From Neoalteromonas flava (lineage in GTDB: Bacteria > Pseudomonadota > Gammaproteobacteria > Enterobacterales > Alteromonadaceae): a DNA stretch of 64,000 nt. A program made the translations under genes and the position numbers. The notes below the pieces were generated by a model. It made no database searches. It was not told where the DNA came from and saw only the letters and a program-made list of their open reading frames with translations. The stretch is from positions 434,001 to 498,000 of the forward strand of contig NZ_PEAX01000001.1 in NCBI RefSeq assembly GCF_002807685.1, given 5' to 3'. Numbering within the stretch: the first letter of the stretch is position 1; every line of letters begins with the position of its first letter. This document shows, in pieces, positions 27,809-42,050 of this stretch.

Positions 27809-30409
27809 ATGCCGTCGAACAAACCTGTAACTCAACCACAAAGCTTCGCTGGGCACACGCCCATGATGCAACAATATTTGCGCATCAAGTCAGAACACCC
27901 AGATACACTACTATTTTACCGCATGGGTGACTTTTACGAGTTGTTCTATGACGACGCCAAACGAGCTGCACAGTTACTCGATATCTCGCTAACGGCCCGT
28001 GGCAAGTCGGGCGGCGATCCGATCCCCATGGCTGGTGTCCCCTACCACGCAGTTGAGGGATATTTAGCCAAACTAGTTAAACTTGGTGTTTCGGTCGCTA
28101 TCTGTGAGCAGGTTGGCGACCCAGCCACCAGTAAAGGTCCTGTAGAACGTCAGGTTCAGCGCATTGTTACTCCCGGCACCTTAACTGATGAAGCACTACT
28201 GGACGACCACAAAGAAAATTTACTTGTTGCTGTATGTCATCAAGATAAAAAGTTTGGTCTAGCCGCACTCGACTTATCTACTGGTCGCTTTAGCTTATGT
28301 GATGCTGATGACGAAATCGGCTTAAAAGCCCACCTAGCCCGTCTGGCGCCAGCAGAGTTATTGTATTCCGAAGATTTCAGCTACGCTCACCTTGTCGCTG
28401 ACATGAAAGGTGCCAGACGACGTCCGCTGTGGGAATTTGAACGGCAAAGCGCCATTGAACAACTCACTGCGCAATTTTGTACCCAAGATCTCAATGGCTT
28501 TGGGGTCAATGACGATCACCCCGGGATCGGCGCCGCTGGTTGTGTTTTACAATACGTAAAGGATACCCAGCGCAGTGCATTGCCACACATTCGGGCCTTG
28601 CTGATTGAAAATTCAGAGCATTGGATACAATTGGATGAAGCGACCCGACGGAATTTGGAAATCTCAGTTAACCTAGCTGGTGGCCGTGACAACACTTTGC
28701 TTTCGGCATTGGATACCACTGCAACCGCGATGGGTGGGCGCCTGCTCAATCGGTGGCTGCATCACCCAATCACTGATAAACATCAATTAACCGAACGTCA
28801 GTCGGCAATAGCCAGTTTAATCGAATTCGACGACATTTTAACCGGGCAGCTCAAGCACATTGGCGATATTGAACGGATCATCTCACGCCTGGCCCTGCGC
28901 TCAGCACGCCCGCGCGATTTTGCTCGACTGCGCGATGCGTTAAAAGCGTTACCCGGACTAATAGCGTCAATAGAGCAATGTATTGCCAACTCAGCATCCT
29001 CTTGTCTGGCGCGCTTGGTAAACGCCTGCTTAGGTTTTGAGCAAGCTGCAGAGTTATTGTCCACGGCGATCAATGAAAATCCTCCCGTAGTTATTCGCGA
29101 CGGCGGGGTTATCGCCTCTGGTTACAGTACCGAGCTCGATGAATTGCGTGATTTAGCTGCTGGCGCCACGCAATACTTAGAGGAACTGGAAGCAAGAGAA
29201 AAAGCACGAACGGGGATCAGCTCGTTAAAAGTCGGCTACAACAAAGTCCATGGCTTTTACATAGAAATCGGCAAAGCCTCCAGTGCACAAGTTCCGGCCG
29301 ACTATATTCGTCGTCAGACACTAAAAAACAACGAACGCTACATTGTTCCTGAGCTAAAAGCCCATGAGGATAAAGTATTAACCAGTCAGAGCCGCGCTTT
29401 AGCTCTCGAAAAAGCGCTATATGACGAGCTATTCGATAAGCTAATGCCGCAATTGGCCGATTTTATCAATTGTGCGCAAGCCATTGCGCAAATTGACGTC
29501 TTGCATTGTCTAGCCGAACGCGCTGAAACGCTCGATTACCATCCACCGCAGTGGGCCGCTGGCACCTCTGTATGTTATGACAACGGTCGTCACCCCGTGG
29601 TTGAACAAGTGATGAAAGAACCCTTTATCGGCAATCCGCTGGTACTAAATGATAAACGTCAAATGTTAGTGATAACTGGGCCTAATATGGGAGGTAAAAG
29701 TACCTATATGCGGCAAACAGCATTAATCGTGCTACTTGCCCACATTGGTTCTTATGTCCCTGCAGAAAACACCCAAATCGGCGAAATTGATCGCATATTC
29801 ACGCGTATCGGCGCATCTGACGACTTAGCTTCAGGGCGCTCAACCTTTATGGTTGAAATGACAGAAACTGCAACAATCTTACACAACGCTACGCCAAAGA
29901 GTTTAGTGCTGATGGACGAAATTGGTCGCGGAACAAGTACGTTCGATGGGTTGTCTCTGGCCTGGGCTACGGCTAGCCACTTGGCAGAAAAAGTAAATGC
30001 TTTAACCCTGTTTGCGACGCATTATTTCGAATTGACTCAGCTAGCTGAGCAATTCAGTAATGTCGTTAATGTGCATGTAAGCGCCATCGAGCACAACGAT
30101 ACGATTCGCTTTATGCATAGCATTCAAGAAGGTGCCGCGAATCAAAGCTATGGCCTGCATGTTGCGCAACTCGCAGGAGTGCCAAAAGGTGTGATTAAAG
30201 CCGCAAAACTAAAACTAGCTCAGCTGGAGCATGAATCTGCGTCAACGGCAGCAACAGGTGCAAAGTCAAATGCGCCGCAACCACTCCAATTAGCAATCCC
30301 CGAGAGCCATCCGCTTGTTTCCGCTTTTGCAGCGGTTAATCCCGATGAATTGAGCCCAAGGCAAGCACTCGACACCCTTTATCGTTTGCGCCAATTGCTC
30401 GACGATTAA
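27809..30409 (+). CDS. mutS: DNA mismatch repair protein MutS
   Basis: An 866-residue mismatch sensor. The N-terminal mismatch-binding motif is [13 protein letters not shown] (the Phe-x-Glu wedge). The connector, lever and clamp regions are complete, and the ATPase has Walker [10 protein letters not shown] near residue 630, Walker [14 protein letters not shown] and the dimer-interface [11 protein letters not shown]. The C-terminal tail ends [10 protein letters not shown], the tetramerisation region. It is transcribed away from pncC and recA. Length and motifs are all normal. Confidence 0.98.
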   Translation: MPSNKPVTQPQSFAGHTPMMQQYLRIKSEHPDTLLFYRMGDFYELFYDDAKRAAQLLDISLTARGKSGGDPIPMAGVPYHAVEGYLAKLVKLGVSVAICEQVGDPATSKGPVERQVQRIVTPGTLTDEALLDDHKENLLVAVCHQDKKFGLAALDLSTGRFSLCDADDEIGLKAHLARLAPAELLYSEDFSYAHLVADMKGARRRPLWEFERQSAIEQLTAQFCTQDLNGFGVNDDHPGIGAAGCVLQYVKDTQRSALPHIRALLIENSEHWIQLDEATRRNLEISVNLAGGRDNTLLSALDTTATAMGGRLLNRWLHHPITDKHQLTERQSAIASLIEFDDILTGQLKHIGDIERIISRLALRSARPRDFARLRDALKALPGLIASIEQCIANSASSCLARLVNACLGFEQAAELLSTAINENPPVVIRDGGVIASGYSTELDELRDLAAGATQYLEELEAREKARTGISSLKVGYNKVHGFYIEIGKASSAQVPADYIRRQTLKNNERYIVPELKAHEDKVLTSQSRALALEKALYDELFDKLMPQLADFINCAQAIAQIDVLHCLAERAETLDYHPPQWAAGTSVCYDNGRHPVVEQVMKEPFIGNPLVLNDKRQMLVITGPNMGGKSTYMRQTALIVLLAHIGSYVPAENTQIGEIDRIFTRIGASDDLASGRSTFMVEMTETATILHNATPKSLVLMDEIGRGTSTFDGLSLAWATASHLAEKVNALTLFATHYFELTQLAEQFSNVVNVHVSAIEHNDTIRFMHSIQEGAANQSYGLHVAQLAGVPKGVIKAAKLKLAQLEHESASTAATGAKSNAPQPLQLAIPESHPLVSAFAAVNPDELSPRQALDTLYRLRQLLDD

Positions 30410-30430
30410 GGTCAAAAAAGCCAAACTTCG

Positions 30431-30453
30431 CCCGACGCAACGATTGTGTCGGG
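30431..30453 (+). other. Stem-loop between mutS and pyrG
   Basis: A ten-pair stem (CCCGACGCAA with TTGTGTCGGG, one G-T pair) around a CGA loop stands 21 bases after the mutS stop. No T-run follows on the plus strand, so it may be a 3' stabilising structure or a factor-dependent end rather than a classical terminator. Confidence 0.5.
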
Positions 30454-30513
30454 TGCGCTTTGGGCGTATACTATTGCGCCGTCCGCTGCACAAATCTCAG
30501 TTCACACTTTTGA

Positions 30514-33501
<2,988 letters not shown>

Positions 33502-33522
33502 TTTAATCGATTATTGCTTGAT

Positions 33523-33549
33523 GATAGCCTGCTTGTCAGGCAGGCTATC
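33523..33549 (+). other. Stem-loop after eno
   Basis: A perfect ten-base stem (GATAGCCTGC with GCAGGCTATC) around a seven-base loop lies 21 bases after the eno stop. It has no following T-run, so it is either a terminator of poor quality or a structure protecting the 3' end of the pyrG-eno message. The next gene begins 36 bases on. Confidence 0.55.
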
Positions 33550-33584
33550 AAGATCCTGAAACAAACCCGCGATCAGCGGCCAAT

Positions 33585-34262
33585 ATGTCCAGTTCAGAAC
33601 AACCACCACAGACCGATATTTTTGCCCAAATCAGTGAACAACCTTTGTTCGCCGATGTATGTAACGCGTTATATGAACGCGAATTGATGGTATTGGCGCA
33701 ACAGGGCCCTGGACAAGCTGCACTTATGCGGCGCAAGTTGGGTGGACTGTCGCATCATGTTAAACGCGCGGCAGAGTACTTAGTCAACAATCCAACCCCA
33801 CTCGATGTTGATTCACATAATGGTTCATGGCGCAATAAGCAGGCCAGCAAGAATCCAGCTGCCAGCTTAACCGCAGCCCAAATTGAACCTTGGTTTTCGC
33901 AAAAAGCGACGATCGGTTTGCCTGTTTGTGTCAACGTTACTCATTATGATCATCAACACCTCGAACTGGATTGTGTAGATCGGATCCAAACAGAGAATCA
34001 AACCTTACATCTCAATCGTTTTGGCTGGTTTTCTTTTGACGGCGCCTACGTGGATGACTCCTCGCATAAACGGCTATTAGACGCCACCGAGTTGCGACTC
34101 ACATTGCCCAATAAGCGCACCATGGCAGCCGCATGTGCGGGCCATTGTTGGAATCATAAAGGCAAATTAGCTCCGCGCACGCTCACATTACGGGAACTAC
34201 TGCTTAGTACGCTGATAGATTGGAAAACCTTCACCTATAGTGGTAAGCCCGTTTATTTTTAG
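33585..34262 (+). CDS. Conserved-looking protein of unknown function
   Basis: A 225-residue soluble protein that I do not recognise. It has no signal peptide or membrane segment. The first 60 residues look helical; the C-terminal half is beta-rich (HLELDCVDRIQTENQTLHLN). A cluster at residues 184-191, C-A-G-H-C-W-N-H, makes a CxxHCxxH pattern that could bind metal. Codon use and composition resemble its neighbours, and the frame is long and uninterrupted, so it is very probably real. It lies 84 bases after eno and ends 6 bases from the convergent peptidase gene. Confidence 0.7.
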   Translation: MSSSEQPPQTDIFAQISEQPLFADVCNALYERELMVLAQQGPGQAALMRRKLGGLSHHVKRAAEYLVNNPTPLDVDSHNGSWRNKQASKNPAASLTAAQIEPWFSQKATIGLPVCVNVTHYDHQHLELDCVDRIQTENQTLHLNRFGWFSFDGAYVDDSSHKRLLDATELRLTLPNKRTMAAACAGHCWNHKGKLAPRTLTLRELLLSTLIDWKTFTYSGKPVYF

Positions 34263-34268
34263 CTAGAA

Positions 34269-35276
34269 CTATTTAATCTGCTGCAGAGCATTATCAACGC
34301 TGATGACCACACTCAGTGCAGCTTCACTGGCGGCCACAAAGAAATCTTGATCTACTTTCTCAAAGGTATCGGTTGGTTGATGATAATCAGCATGATCAGG
34401 TACGCCTAGGTATAAAAACGGGATAGCCCGTTGGTGAAATGCCAAATGATCAGAGTCATCCGTCCAATCAGGAACCCAGCCGACTCGCCACATTGGCCTA
34501 TCGTGAGCTGCGACTAACCTAACCGAGCTTTCATGTTGAGCAGCCTTAACAACATCTGATAACCAGGGTGTATGATAACTACCCACAGCAAATAAGGTGT
34601 TATCTGTATCGCGGCTTAACATATCTAAATTGAGATTAAAAAGGATCTTGTCGGGTTGCAGCATACCGGTGGTAAATAACGCTTGGGCACCATTTAACGC
34701 ATCCTCTTCCGCATCAAGTGCGGCAAGTAGAATTGAATGTTTTGGTGGGTGCTCAGCGAAGTATTTAGCCATACCCAATAACGCTGCGACACCAGAAGCA
34801 TTATCATCAGCGCCAGGATAAATCTCTCCATGACGCTCTCCTACATGATCATAGTGAGCAGTTACTACTATCAATTGTTCAGAGGACTCGCTGCCCTCAA
34901 TTTTAGCGAGCACATTAACCGCTGTACCGCCTAAATATGCAAATGGATGATGAAAGCCTTCGCTACCGGCAGGCGATAAGCCTAATTCTTGAAGTCGTTC
35001 AGTAATATAATTGCGCGCTTGCAAGCTACCCGGCGATCCAGGGAAGCGACCAGCCAAACGCTCATCGGCCAACCACTCCACATCATTTAGCAAGGTTTGT
35101 GGCTGCATTCTTTGAGGGTGCTTGAATGTAACGGTCTGCTGAATCAGCTTATCAATGCGCTGCTGTTCTTGCACCGTTAAATATCTTAATGTGCCTAACC
35201 CAACCAACACTAAAAAAGCAGCAAGAGCACCTACACTCAATGCCAGTTTAAAGAGTCTTTTGGAACGTCTTAACAC
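34269..35276 (-). CDS. M28 family zinc aminopeptidase, membrane-anchored
   Basis: A 335-residue protein with an N-terminal membrane anchor (residues 13-33). The peptidase domain shows the di-zinc ligands in order: TAHYDHVG (His), GADDNASGVAALLGMA (bridging Asp), LDAEEDALNG (Glu catalytic and ligand), LNLDMLSRD (Asp) and DHADYHQPTDT (His). It probably releases amino acids from peptides at the periplasmic face. The substrate is unknown. It is convergent with the unknown gene at 33585 and divergent from the leu operon. Confidence 0.88.
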   Translation of the reverse strand: MLRRSKRLFKLALSVGALAAFLVLVGLGTLRYLTVQEQQRIDKLIQQTVTFKHPQRMQPQTLLNDVEWLADERLAGRFPGSPGSLQARNYITERLQELGLSPAGSEGFHHPFAYLGGTAVNVLAKIEGSESSEQLIVVTAHYDHVGERHGEIYPGADDNASGVAALLGMAKYFAEHPPKHSILLAALDAEEDALNGAQALFTTGMLQPDKILFNLNLDMLSRDTDNTLFAVGSYHTPWLSDVVKAAQHESSVRLVAAHDRPMWRVGWVPDWTDDSDHLAFHQRAIPFLYLGVPDHADYHQPTDTFEKVDQDFFVAASEAALSVVISVDNALQQIK

Positions 35277-35582
35277 TTTGTCTCCTTGTTCATGGACCTG
35301 ACTATTACCTCAATGCGGCGAAACCTCACTACTCTATCTCTAGATTCACCATGGATCCAAAATAAATCGCTAGGGGCAGGTTGAATGGCTAGGGTGCGCC
35401 TCTGTGAAGCACAATCGACTTGTCCCTAATTTAGCGATACACCTATTTTTTACGCACTGCGGTTTGCACCAAACATATCAGCCTATGATTATAACCATTC
35501 GTTATATTGAGCATTGTAAACAATGGTTGCCTAAGTGCGCGTTAATTTGTAAAGTGCAGGTAAGCAACGTAAAGATTACAAA
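35277..35582. other. Divergent intergenic region, M28 peptidase / leu leader
   Basis: About 300 bases without a gene I can support. It should hold the promoters of the peptidase (minus) and of leuL (plus). For leuL, a weak candidate is TTGCCT at 35527-35532 with TAAAGT at 35550-35555, spaced by 17. Short open frames here lack ribosome binding sites. Confidence 0.4.
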
Positions 35583-35642
35583 ATGCAAAAACATAACTCT
35601 CTACTCCTACTTATTCTGATGGCAGCAAGACTGCACGGGTAG
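35583..35642 (+). CDS. leuL: leu operon leader peptide LeuL
   Basis: A 19-residue peptide, MQKHNSLLLLILMAARLHG. Four consecutive Leu codons (CTA CTC CTA CTT, 35601-35612) are followed by Ile and another Leu, so five of the twelve codons 7-18 read Leu or nearly so. It directly precedes the attenuator and leuA. Its last codons (CTGCACGGGT) are also the antiterminator strand. When charged tRNA-Leu is scarce, the ribosome stalls on the Leu run and leaves that strand free. The ribosome binding site is weak. Confidence 0.85.
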   Translation: MQKHNSLLLLILMAARLHG

Positions 35643-35666
35643 ATTGCATCTTTTTCGCAACACACA

Positions 35667-35694
35667 AAAACCCGTGCATCGCACGGGTTTTTTT
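35667..35694 (+). terminator. Transcription attenuator of the leu operon
   Basis: An eleven-pair stem, AAAACCCGTGC (35667-35677) with GCACGGGTTTT (35681-35691), has a three-base ATC loop and runs into seven T. ACCCGTGCA (35670-35678) is also fully complementary to TGCACGGGT at 35632-35640, the end of leuL. The two pairings exclude each other, so this is a leader-peptide-controlled attenuator. The leuA ribosome binding site (GAGGAG) follows at 35706. Confidence 0.9.
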
Positions 35695-35720
35695 ATGCAC
35701 ACAACGAGGAGCATGGGATC

Positions 35721-37277
35721 ATGGGCCAGGTAAAAATATTCGATACCACACTGCGTGATGGTGAACAGGCGTTGCCCGCCAGTTTGAGTGCACGCGAGAA
35801 ACTCCAAATTGCATTAGCGCTTGAACGGCTTGGGGTGGACATTATCGAGGCCGGATTTCCGGTAAGTTCGCCTGGTGACTTTACTTCGGTACAGCAAATA
35901 GCGCGGACGTTAAAAACATCGATTCCGTGCGGGTTATCCCGTGCTGTTGCTGCAGATATAGATGCATGCGGACAAGCACTGAGCGTAGCTGAGCGTTTTC
36001 GTATTCATACATTCATTGCGACCTCTGACATTCATGTGAATGCCAAACTGCGTAAATCGCAAGATGATATTGTAGACATGGCGGTAGCTGCGATTAAACA
36101 CGCACGGCAATACACTGATGACGTAGAGTTTTCCTGTGAAGACGCAGGGCGCACACATATTGATTATTTGTGCCGCATGGTTGAAGCCGCCATTCAAGCG
36201 GGTGCCACAACGGTTAACATCCCCGATACTGTGGGTTACACCATTCCAAGTGAATTTGGCGGCATTATTCAGCAATTGTTTACCCGCGTACCCAATATTG
36301 ATAAGGCAACGATTTCTGTGCATTGTCACAACGATCTAGGTCTTGCCGTGGCCAACTCACTAAGCGCTGTTGAGCAGGGGGCGAGGCAAGTTGAATGCAC
36401 CATCAACGGTATTGGAGAGCGTGCTGGGAACTGTTCATTAGAAGAAATTGTGATGGCGTTGAAAACCCGGTACGCGTTGATTGGTTTAGACACCAACATT
36501 GATACTCAAGAAATAACCCGTACATCGCGGTTGGTGAGTCAGTTGTGCAATATGCCGGTTCAGGCCAACAAGGCAATTGTGGGTGCCAATGCGTTTAGTC
36601 ATTCTTCAGGTATCCATCAAGATGGTGTGCTAAAAGCGCAAAACACTTATGAAATAATGACGCCAGAAAGCGTTGGTCTTAACAAAAACAACCTTAATCT
36701 TACTTCGCGTTCGGGACGTCATGTTATCAAGCATCGCCTGCATGAATTAGGCTATCAAGACAGTGATTACGACCTCGATACGCTGTACGCTGACTTCCTG
36801 AAACTGGCAGATAAAAAAGGCCAGGTGTTTGATTATGATTTAGAAGCATTATTGTTTTTTGACCAGCAAAAACAAGAGCATGCGCATTACGCATTAGAAT
36901 ACTTGCACGCGAATGCCGGCCGGAACATTGTGCCAAGTGCAACGGTAACGTTAAAGGTCGGTACAGAATCAGTCACCGAGTCATCTATCGGTAATGGTCC
37001 GGTTGATGCTGCTTTTAATGCCATTATCCGGGTATTGGGGCACGATGATATTGAAATTGTCGATTTCAAGCTTGACTCGAAAGGTGAAGGTGCTGATGCA
37101 TTGGCTCAGGTGAGCGTTGTTGCGGAGTATAAAGGAAGACGCTTCCATGGTATTGGACTGGCGACAGACATTGTTGAGTCTGGGGTAAAAGCGCTTATCC
37201 ATGTACTCAACAATACGCATTTAGCTGATCAAATTGATGAGAAGAAACAACAGCAAGTCAAAATTAAGGGCGTATAA
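35721..37277 (+). CDS. leuA: 2-isopropylmalate synthase
   Basis: First committed step of leucine synthesis: acetyl-CoA plus 2-ketoisovalerate. The 518-residue protein has the TIM-barrel start [18 protein letters not shown], the metal-binding [26 protein letters not shown], and a C-terminal regulatory LeuA dimer domain (residues 395-500), where leucine inhibits. The ATG at 35721 has GAGGAG 9 bases upstream. An out-of-frame ATG occurs at 35713. It is the first structural gene of leuABCD and is directly followed by leuB. Confidence 0.97.
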   Translation: MGQVKIFDTTLRDGEQALPASLSAREKLQIALALERLGVDIIEAGFPVSSPGDFTSVQQIARTLKTSIPCGLSRAVAADIDACGQALSVAERFRIHTFIATSDIHVNAKLRKSQDDIVDMAVAAIKHARQYTDDVEFSCEDAGRTHIDYLCRMVEAAIQAGATTVNIPDTVGYTIPSEFGGIIQQLFTRVPNIDKATISVHCHNDLGLAVANSLSAVEQGARQVECTINGIGERAGNCSLEEIVMALKTRYALIGLDTNIDTQEITRTSRLVSQLCNMPVQANKAIVGANAFSHSSGIHQDGVLKAQNTYEIMTPESVGLNKNNLNLTSRSGRHVIKHRLHELGYQDSDYDLDTLYADFLKLADKKGQVFDYDLEALLFFDQQKQEHAHYALEYLHANAGRNIVPSATVTLKVGTESVTESSIGNGPVDAAFNAIIRVLGHDDIEIVDFKLDSKGEGADALAQVSVVAEYKGRRFHGIGLATDIVESGVKALIHVLNNTHLADQIDEKKQQQVKIKGV

Positions 37278-38378
<1,101 letters not shown>

Positions 38379-38382
38379 TTTA

Positions 38383-39783
38383 ATGGCCTCGACATTATTC
38401 GAAAAGATTTGGCAAGCGCACATAGTGCAACAGCAGGATAATGAAGCATTACTTTATATCGATCGCCATTTGATCCACGAAGTGACTTCACCACAAGCAT
38501 TTGCTGGACTCGATGCAAAAGATCGCAAGGTGCGCCGTCCCGATCTAACGTTTGGCACAATGGACCATTCGATTTCGACGCGCTCGTTAGCATTGGATGC
38601 CTGCGGACCAGAAAACCAACTGCAATTACAAACTCTCGCGCGCAATTGTGAGCAGCATGGCATAACGCTATATCCAGTAGGACATCAGAAGCAAGGCATT
38701 GTGCATGTAATGGGGCCAGAATTAGGCTTGATTTTACCTGGCATGACGGTTGTTTGCGGCGATTCGCACACCGCTACGCATGGCGCATTTGGCGCTTTAG
38801 CTTTCGGTATAGGTACATCGCAGGTTGAACATGTGCTTGCGACACAAACCCTAAAACAAACCAAAGCTAAAACGATGCTGATCCAAGTAGACGGCCAATT
38901 GCCGGTGGGCGTGACTGCAAAGGACATCATCCTAGCCATCATTGGTAAAATTGGACATGCCGGCGCAACAGGCCATGTCATTGAGTACGCTGGGAGTGCA
39001 ATTCGGGCGCTCAGTATGGAAGAGCGCATGACCATCTGTAACATGAGCATCGAAGCAGGCGCCAAAGCCGGACTTATAGCACCAGACCAGACCACTTTCG
39101 ATTACCTTAAAGGCAAGGAGTATGCGCCACAAGGAGAACTGTTCGAGCAAGCGGTTGCAGCGTGGCAACAGCTACACTCTGACCCTGATGCTAGCTTTGA
39201 TACGGTGGTTCATTTGGCCGCAGCGGAGATCGAACCGCAAGTAACCTGGGGCACCAATCCAGGCCAAGTGGTGGGCGTCAATGCCCCTATTCCTGCCCCT
39301 GAAGAAGCGGCCAATCCAGTTGCGGTTGAGTCGGCGCGTAAAGCGCTAAATTATATGGGCTTAGTGCCAGGCGCACGATTGACCGATACACCGATTACCC
39401 ATGTGTTTATTGGTTCCTGCACCAATAGTCGGATTGAAGATTTGCGCGCAGCGGCGCACATTGCGCAGCGCGGTAAAGTAGCGCCGGCTGTCACCGCAAT
39501 TGTGGTGCCAGGCTCAGTCGCAGTTAAACAGCAAGCTGAGCAAGAAGGTTTACATGAAATATTCATCCAAGCGGGATTCGAATGGCGTTTGCCAGGCTGC
39601 TCCATGTGCTTGGGGATGAATGATGACATCCTACAAGCAGGCGATCGTTGTGCTTCTACGAGCAACCGAAATTTTGAGGGTCGACAAGGCCGTGGCGCCC
39701 GCACCCATTTGGTCAGCCCTGCGATGGCTGCAGCAGCTGCCCTGCGTGGCCGCTTTGCCGATGTAAGAGAGTTTCAGGAGTAG
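38383..39783 (+). CDS. leuC: 3-isopropylmalate dehydratase large subunit
   Basis: Aconitase-type subunit that isomerises 2- to 3-isopropylmalate, 466 residues. The iron-sulfur cluster cysteines are visible: one in [16 protein letters not shown] and a pair in [30 protein letters not shown] is the signature of the domain. It pairs with leuD, which begins 5 bases later. Length and motifs are normal. Confidence 0.97.
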   Translation: MASTLFEKIWQAHIVQQQDNEALLYIDRHLIHEVTSPQAFAGLDAKDRKVRRPDLTFGTMDHSISTRSLALDACGPENQLQLQTLARNCEQHGITLYPVGHQKQGIVHVMGPELGLILPGMTVVCGDSHTATHGAFGALAFGIGTSQVEHVLATQTLKQTKAKTMLIQVDGQLPVGVTAKDIILAIIGKIGHAGATGHVIEYAGSAIRALSMEERMTICNMSIEAGAKAGLIAPDQTTFDYLKGKEYAPQGELFEQAVAAWQQLHSDPDASFDTVVHLAAAEIEPQVTWGTNPGQVVGVNAPIPAPEEAANPVAVESARKALNYMGLVPGARLTDTPITHVFIGSCTNSRIEDLRAAAHIAQRGKVAPAVTAIVVPGSVAVKQQAEQEGLHEIFIQAGFEWRLPGCSMCLGMNDDILQAGDRCASTSNRNFEGRQGRGARTHLVSPAMAAAAALRGRFADVREFQE

Positions 39784-39788
39784 CAACT

Positions 39789-40394
39789 ATGAGTGAACAA
39801 GGTTTTCAGCAACATATCGGGCGTGCATGTCCACTTGATCAAGCCAATGTGGATACCGACCAAATTATTCCAAAACAGTTTCTTACCAGCGTAACGCGCG
39901 AAGGCTACGGTAAGCATTTATTTCATGACTGGCGTTATCTTGACCAGCATGAGCAGGAGCCTAATCCTGAGTTTGTGCTCAACAATCCAATATATGCAGA
40001 TTCGAGCATTTTACTGGCGCGCGAAAACTTCGGTTGCGGCTCTAGTCGCGAACACGCCCCTTGGGCACTCGCTGATTATGGCTTCCACGTAGTGATTGCC
40101 ACAAGCTTTGCCGATATTTTTTACGGCAATGCCATCAACAATCAGCTGCTGCCGGTGAGCCTTGAACCAGGGGCAATGGATGAACTGTTCGCGGCGGTAG
40201 CAGCAGACCCTACCCTGCAAGTATCTGTTAACTTGCCGGAACAAGTGGTTGCTTGGAATAACCGTAGCTACACATTCAGCATTGATGCGCAGCATAAGCA
40301 TAACTTGATTAATGGCTTAGATATGATCGGGCAAACCTTGGTCCATAGCGACGCGATCAGTGCATTTGAAGCCAAAATGCCTGCTTGGCTCTAA
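39789..40394 (+). CDS. leuD: 3-isopropylmalate dehydratase small subunit
   Basis: A 201-residue swivel-domain partner of LeuC. The signature segments [28 protein letters not shown], and [18 protein letters not shown] (substrate-binding loop) are intact. It is the last gene of leuABCD. No clear T-run terminator follows; an imperfect AATTGG/CCAATT stem lies just after the stop. Confidence 0.96.
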   Translation: MSEQGFQQHIGRACPLDQANVDTDQIIPKQFLTSVTREGYGKHLFHDWRYLDQHEQEPNPEFVLNNPIYADSSILLARENFGCGSSREHAPWALADYGFHVVIATSFADIFYGNAINNQLLPVSLEPGAMDELFAAVAADPTLQVSVNLPEQVVAWNNRSYTFSIDAQHKHNLINGLDMIGQTLVHSDAISAFEAKMPAWL

Positions 40395-40536
40395 ATTGGG
40401 GTGCTGCGCCAATTATACTCAATCAGCTAGGCCTTGATTTGGGCTCACGGTTAAACACGTTTTTTATAGATGAACACACTGTCGATAAATTAACTCGATA
40501 GTTGAATACATCAGATTGTTCCGTTTTTGATAATCT

Positions 40537-40566
40537 TTGCTACACTCAAGATCTGTGGTGTAGCAA
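40537..40566 (+). promoter_or_regulatory. Inverted repeat just before the HD-GYP gene
   Basis: TTGCTACAC (40537-40545) and GTGTAGCAA (40558-40566) form a perfect nine-base inverted repeat around 12 bases. The right arm overlaps the start of the likely ribosome binding site (AAGG, 40565-40568). A GATAAT hexamer stands at 40529. It could be a DNA operator over the transcription start, or an RNA hairpin hindering translation. Confidence 0.5.
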
Positions 40567-40575
40567 GGTTTATCG

Positions 40576-41778
40576 ATGTTGAAGAAAGTCCCCATTTCTG
40601 AGTTAGTTCCCGGCATGTATGTCAATCAAGTACTCAAGCAATCCGGTCACTTGAAAATGCGTTCCAAGGGCTTAGTTAAGTCTCAAGCGACTATTGAGCA
40701 ATTAAAGCAAAAAGGCATCGAACTACTCGAAGTTGATTTAAGTCGTAGTCACTTGCCGGAAGAAAAGCAACCTGAGGATAAAACGCCCAGCAAATCTCTA
40801 CGCGACAGGCAGCAGCCACAAAAAATTAATAAAACGGATTCTCAAGCCTTAGCTGCCGCCAATGACTTGTACTTGCAGGCGGTAATGATCCAAGGTGACT
40901 TTATTAGTGAGCTTACTGAAGGGGGCCCAGCCAACCTAGAAAAGGTCAGCGAGTTAAGTCAAAATCTAATTGATTCCATCTTTGAAAATACCAGCGCTAT
41001 TTCCTGTCTTACGCTGCTCAAGAACGCCGATGAATATCTTCTAGAACACAGCATCAACTGCTCGATTTTAATGGGAATATTTGCCCGCCATATGCAGTTT
41101 GATAAAGGCCTGATTGAAGAATTAAGCCTTGGCGCGTTGCTAATGGATGTCGGTATGGCGATTATTCCTAGCGATGTGTACGATAAACCGGGCAATTTAA
41201 CCGAACAAGACTGGCAGATCATCCAAGGACATGTTGACGCTGGCGTTGAATTAATCGAACAAAGCGACGATGTGACTGACATAATCATTGATGTGATCCA
41301 AAACCATCATGAGCGCATGGATGGTTCTGGATATCCCAATGGCAAGCAAGGACAGGATATCTCCACCTATGCACGTATGGCAGCCATTGTCGATTGTTAC
41401 GACGCTATGATTTCTGACCGTGCACACCAGAAAAGCCAGACGCCAACCCAAGTTCTACGTAAGTTGTTAACCGACACTTCATTAGATCAAGCGCTAGTGC
41501 AACAATTTATCAAATGTATTGGTGTGCACCCTGTAGGCTCTTTAGTGAAATTACGCAGTGAACGACTTGCCTTAGTCAGCTCTCCAGGTAAAAAAGATCC
41601 ATTGAGTCCTGTGGTGATGAGTTTCTACAGTATTCGTTCCAACACGCACTCAGAAATCAAGCGCATTGATTTATCCAAAGTGGATGATGAAATAGTTGCA
41701 GCAGTGAAGCCGAGCGAATTTAAGATGAATTTGCCAAAGTTCTTCCGGGAAGTATTTATTCACCAAATGCCGGAGTAA
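40576..41778 (+). CDS. HD-GYP domain protein with N-terminal DUF3391-like module and altered HD motif
   Basis: A 400-residue protein. Residues 1-58 match the DUF3391-type module found on many HD-GYP phosphodiesterases (ISELVPGMYVNQVL). A charged linker follows, then an HD-GYP domain of the cyclic-di-GMP phosphodiesterase family near residues 150-330. The second half of the active site is intact (HHERMDGSGYP, 244-254; KPGNLT, 204-209). The HDxGK motif reads MDVGM (190-194), so the metal-binding His and the Lys are missing. Activity may be reduced or lost. It has no membrane segment or receiver domain. It faces gspB, which carries a similar N-terminal module. Confidence 0.88.
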   Translation: MLKKVPISELVPGMYVNQVLKQSGHLKMRSKGLVKSQATIEQLKQKGIELLEVDLSRSHLPEEKQPEDKTPSKSLRDRQQPQKINKTDSQALAAANDLYLQAVMIQGDFISELTEGGPANLEKVSELSQNLIDSIFENTSAISCLTLLKNADEYLLEHSINCSILMGIFARHMQFDKGLIEELSLGALLMDVGMAIIPSDVYDKPGNLTEQDWQIIQGHVDAGVELIEQSDDVTDIIIDVIQNHHERMDGSGYPNGKQGQDISTYARMAAIVDCYDAMISDRAHQKSQTPTQVLRKLLTDTSLDQALVQQFIKCIGVHPVGSLVKLRSERLALVSSPGKKDPLSPVVMSFYSIRSNTHSEIKRIDLSKVDDEIVAAVKPSEFKMNLPKFFREVFIHQMPE

Positions 41779-42050
41779 GTTAGGTTAAGCTGCTGGTGTT
41801 AGGTTGATGGTTCTGTCGATGGTACCTTGCAAACACTCTTTTCCAGGTACCTATCAGCAACTGGAAACTGAATTTATTCACGCTAAGCTTGCGGGATTAA
41901 TGCTTTGTGTAGCACTAGAACAAACATACACTTGCTACACACCTGAATGAAAAAATTCAATTTGAAGAATACGAACTATTTATCCACGGCATCACATAAA
42001 ATGCAGCCGCTATAGCAGCAAAATGTAACAGAATAGCCGAAACTGTTCAT

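Noticed and set aside
41807-41950. A 47-residue plus-strand open frame between the HD-GYP gene and gspB, with three Met near the start.
   Set aside because: It has no ribosome binding site, no recognisable domain and lies in a gap between convergent genes; a frame this short is expected by chance.
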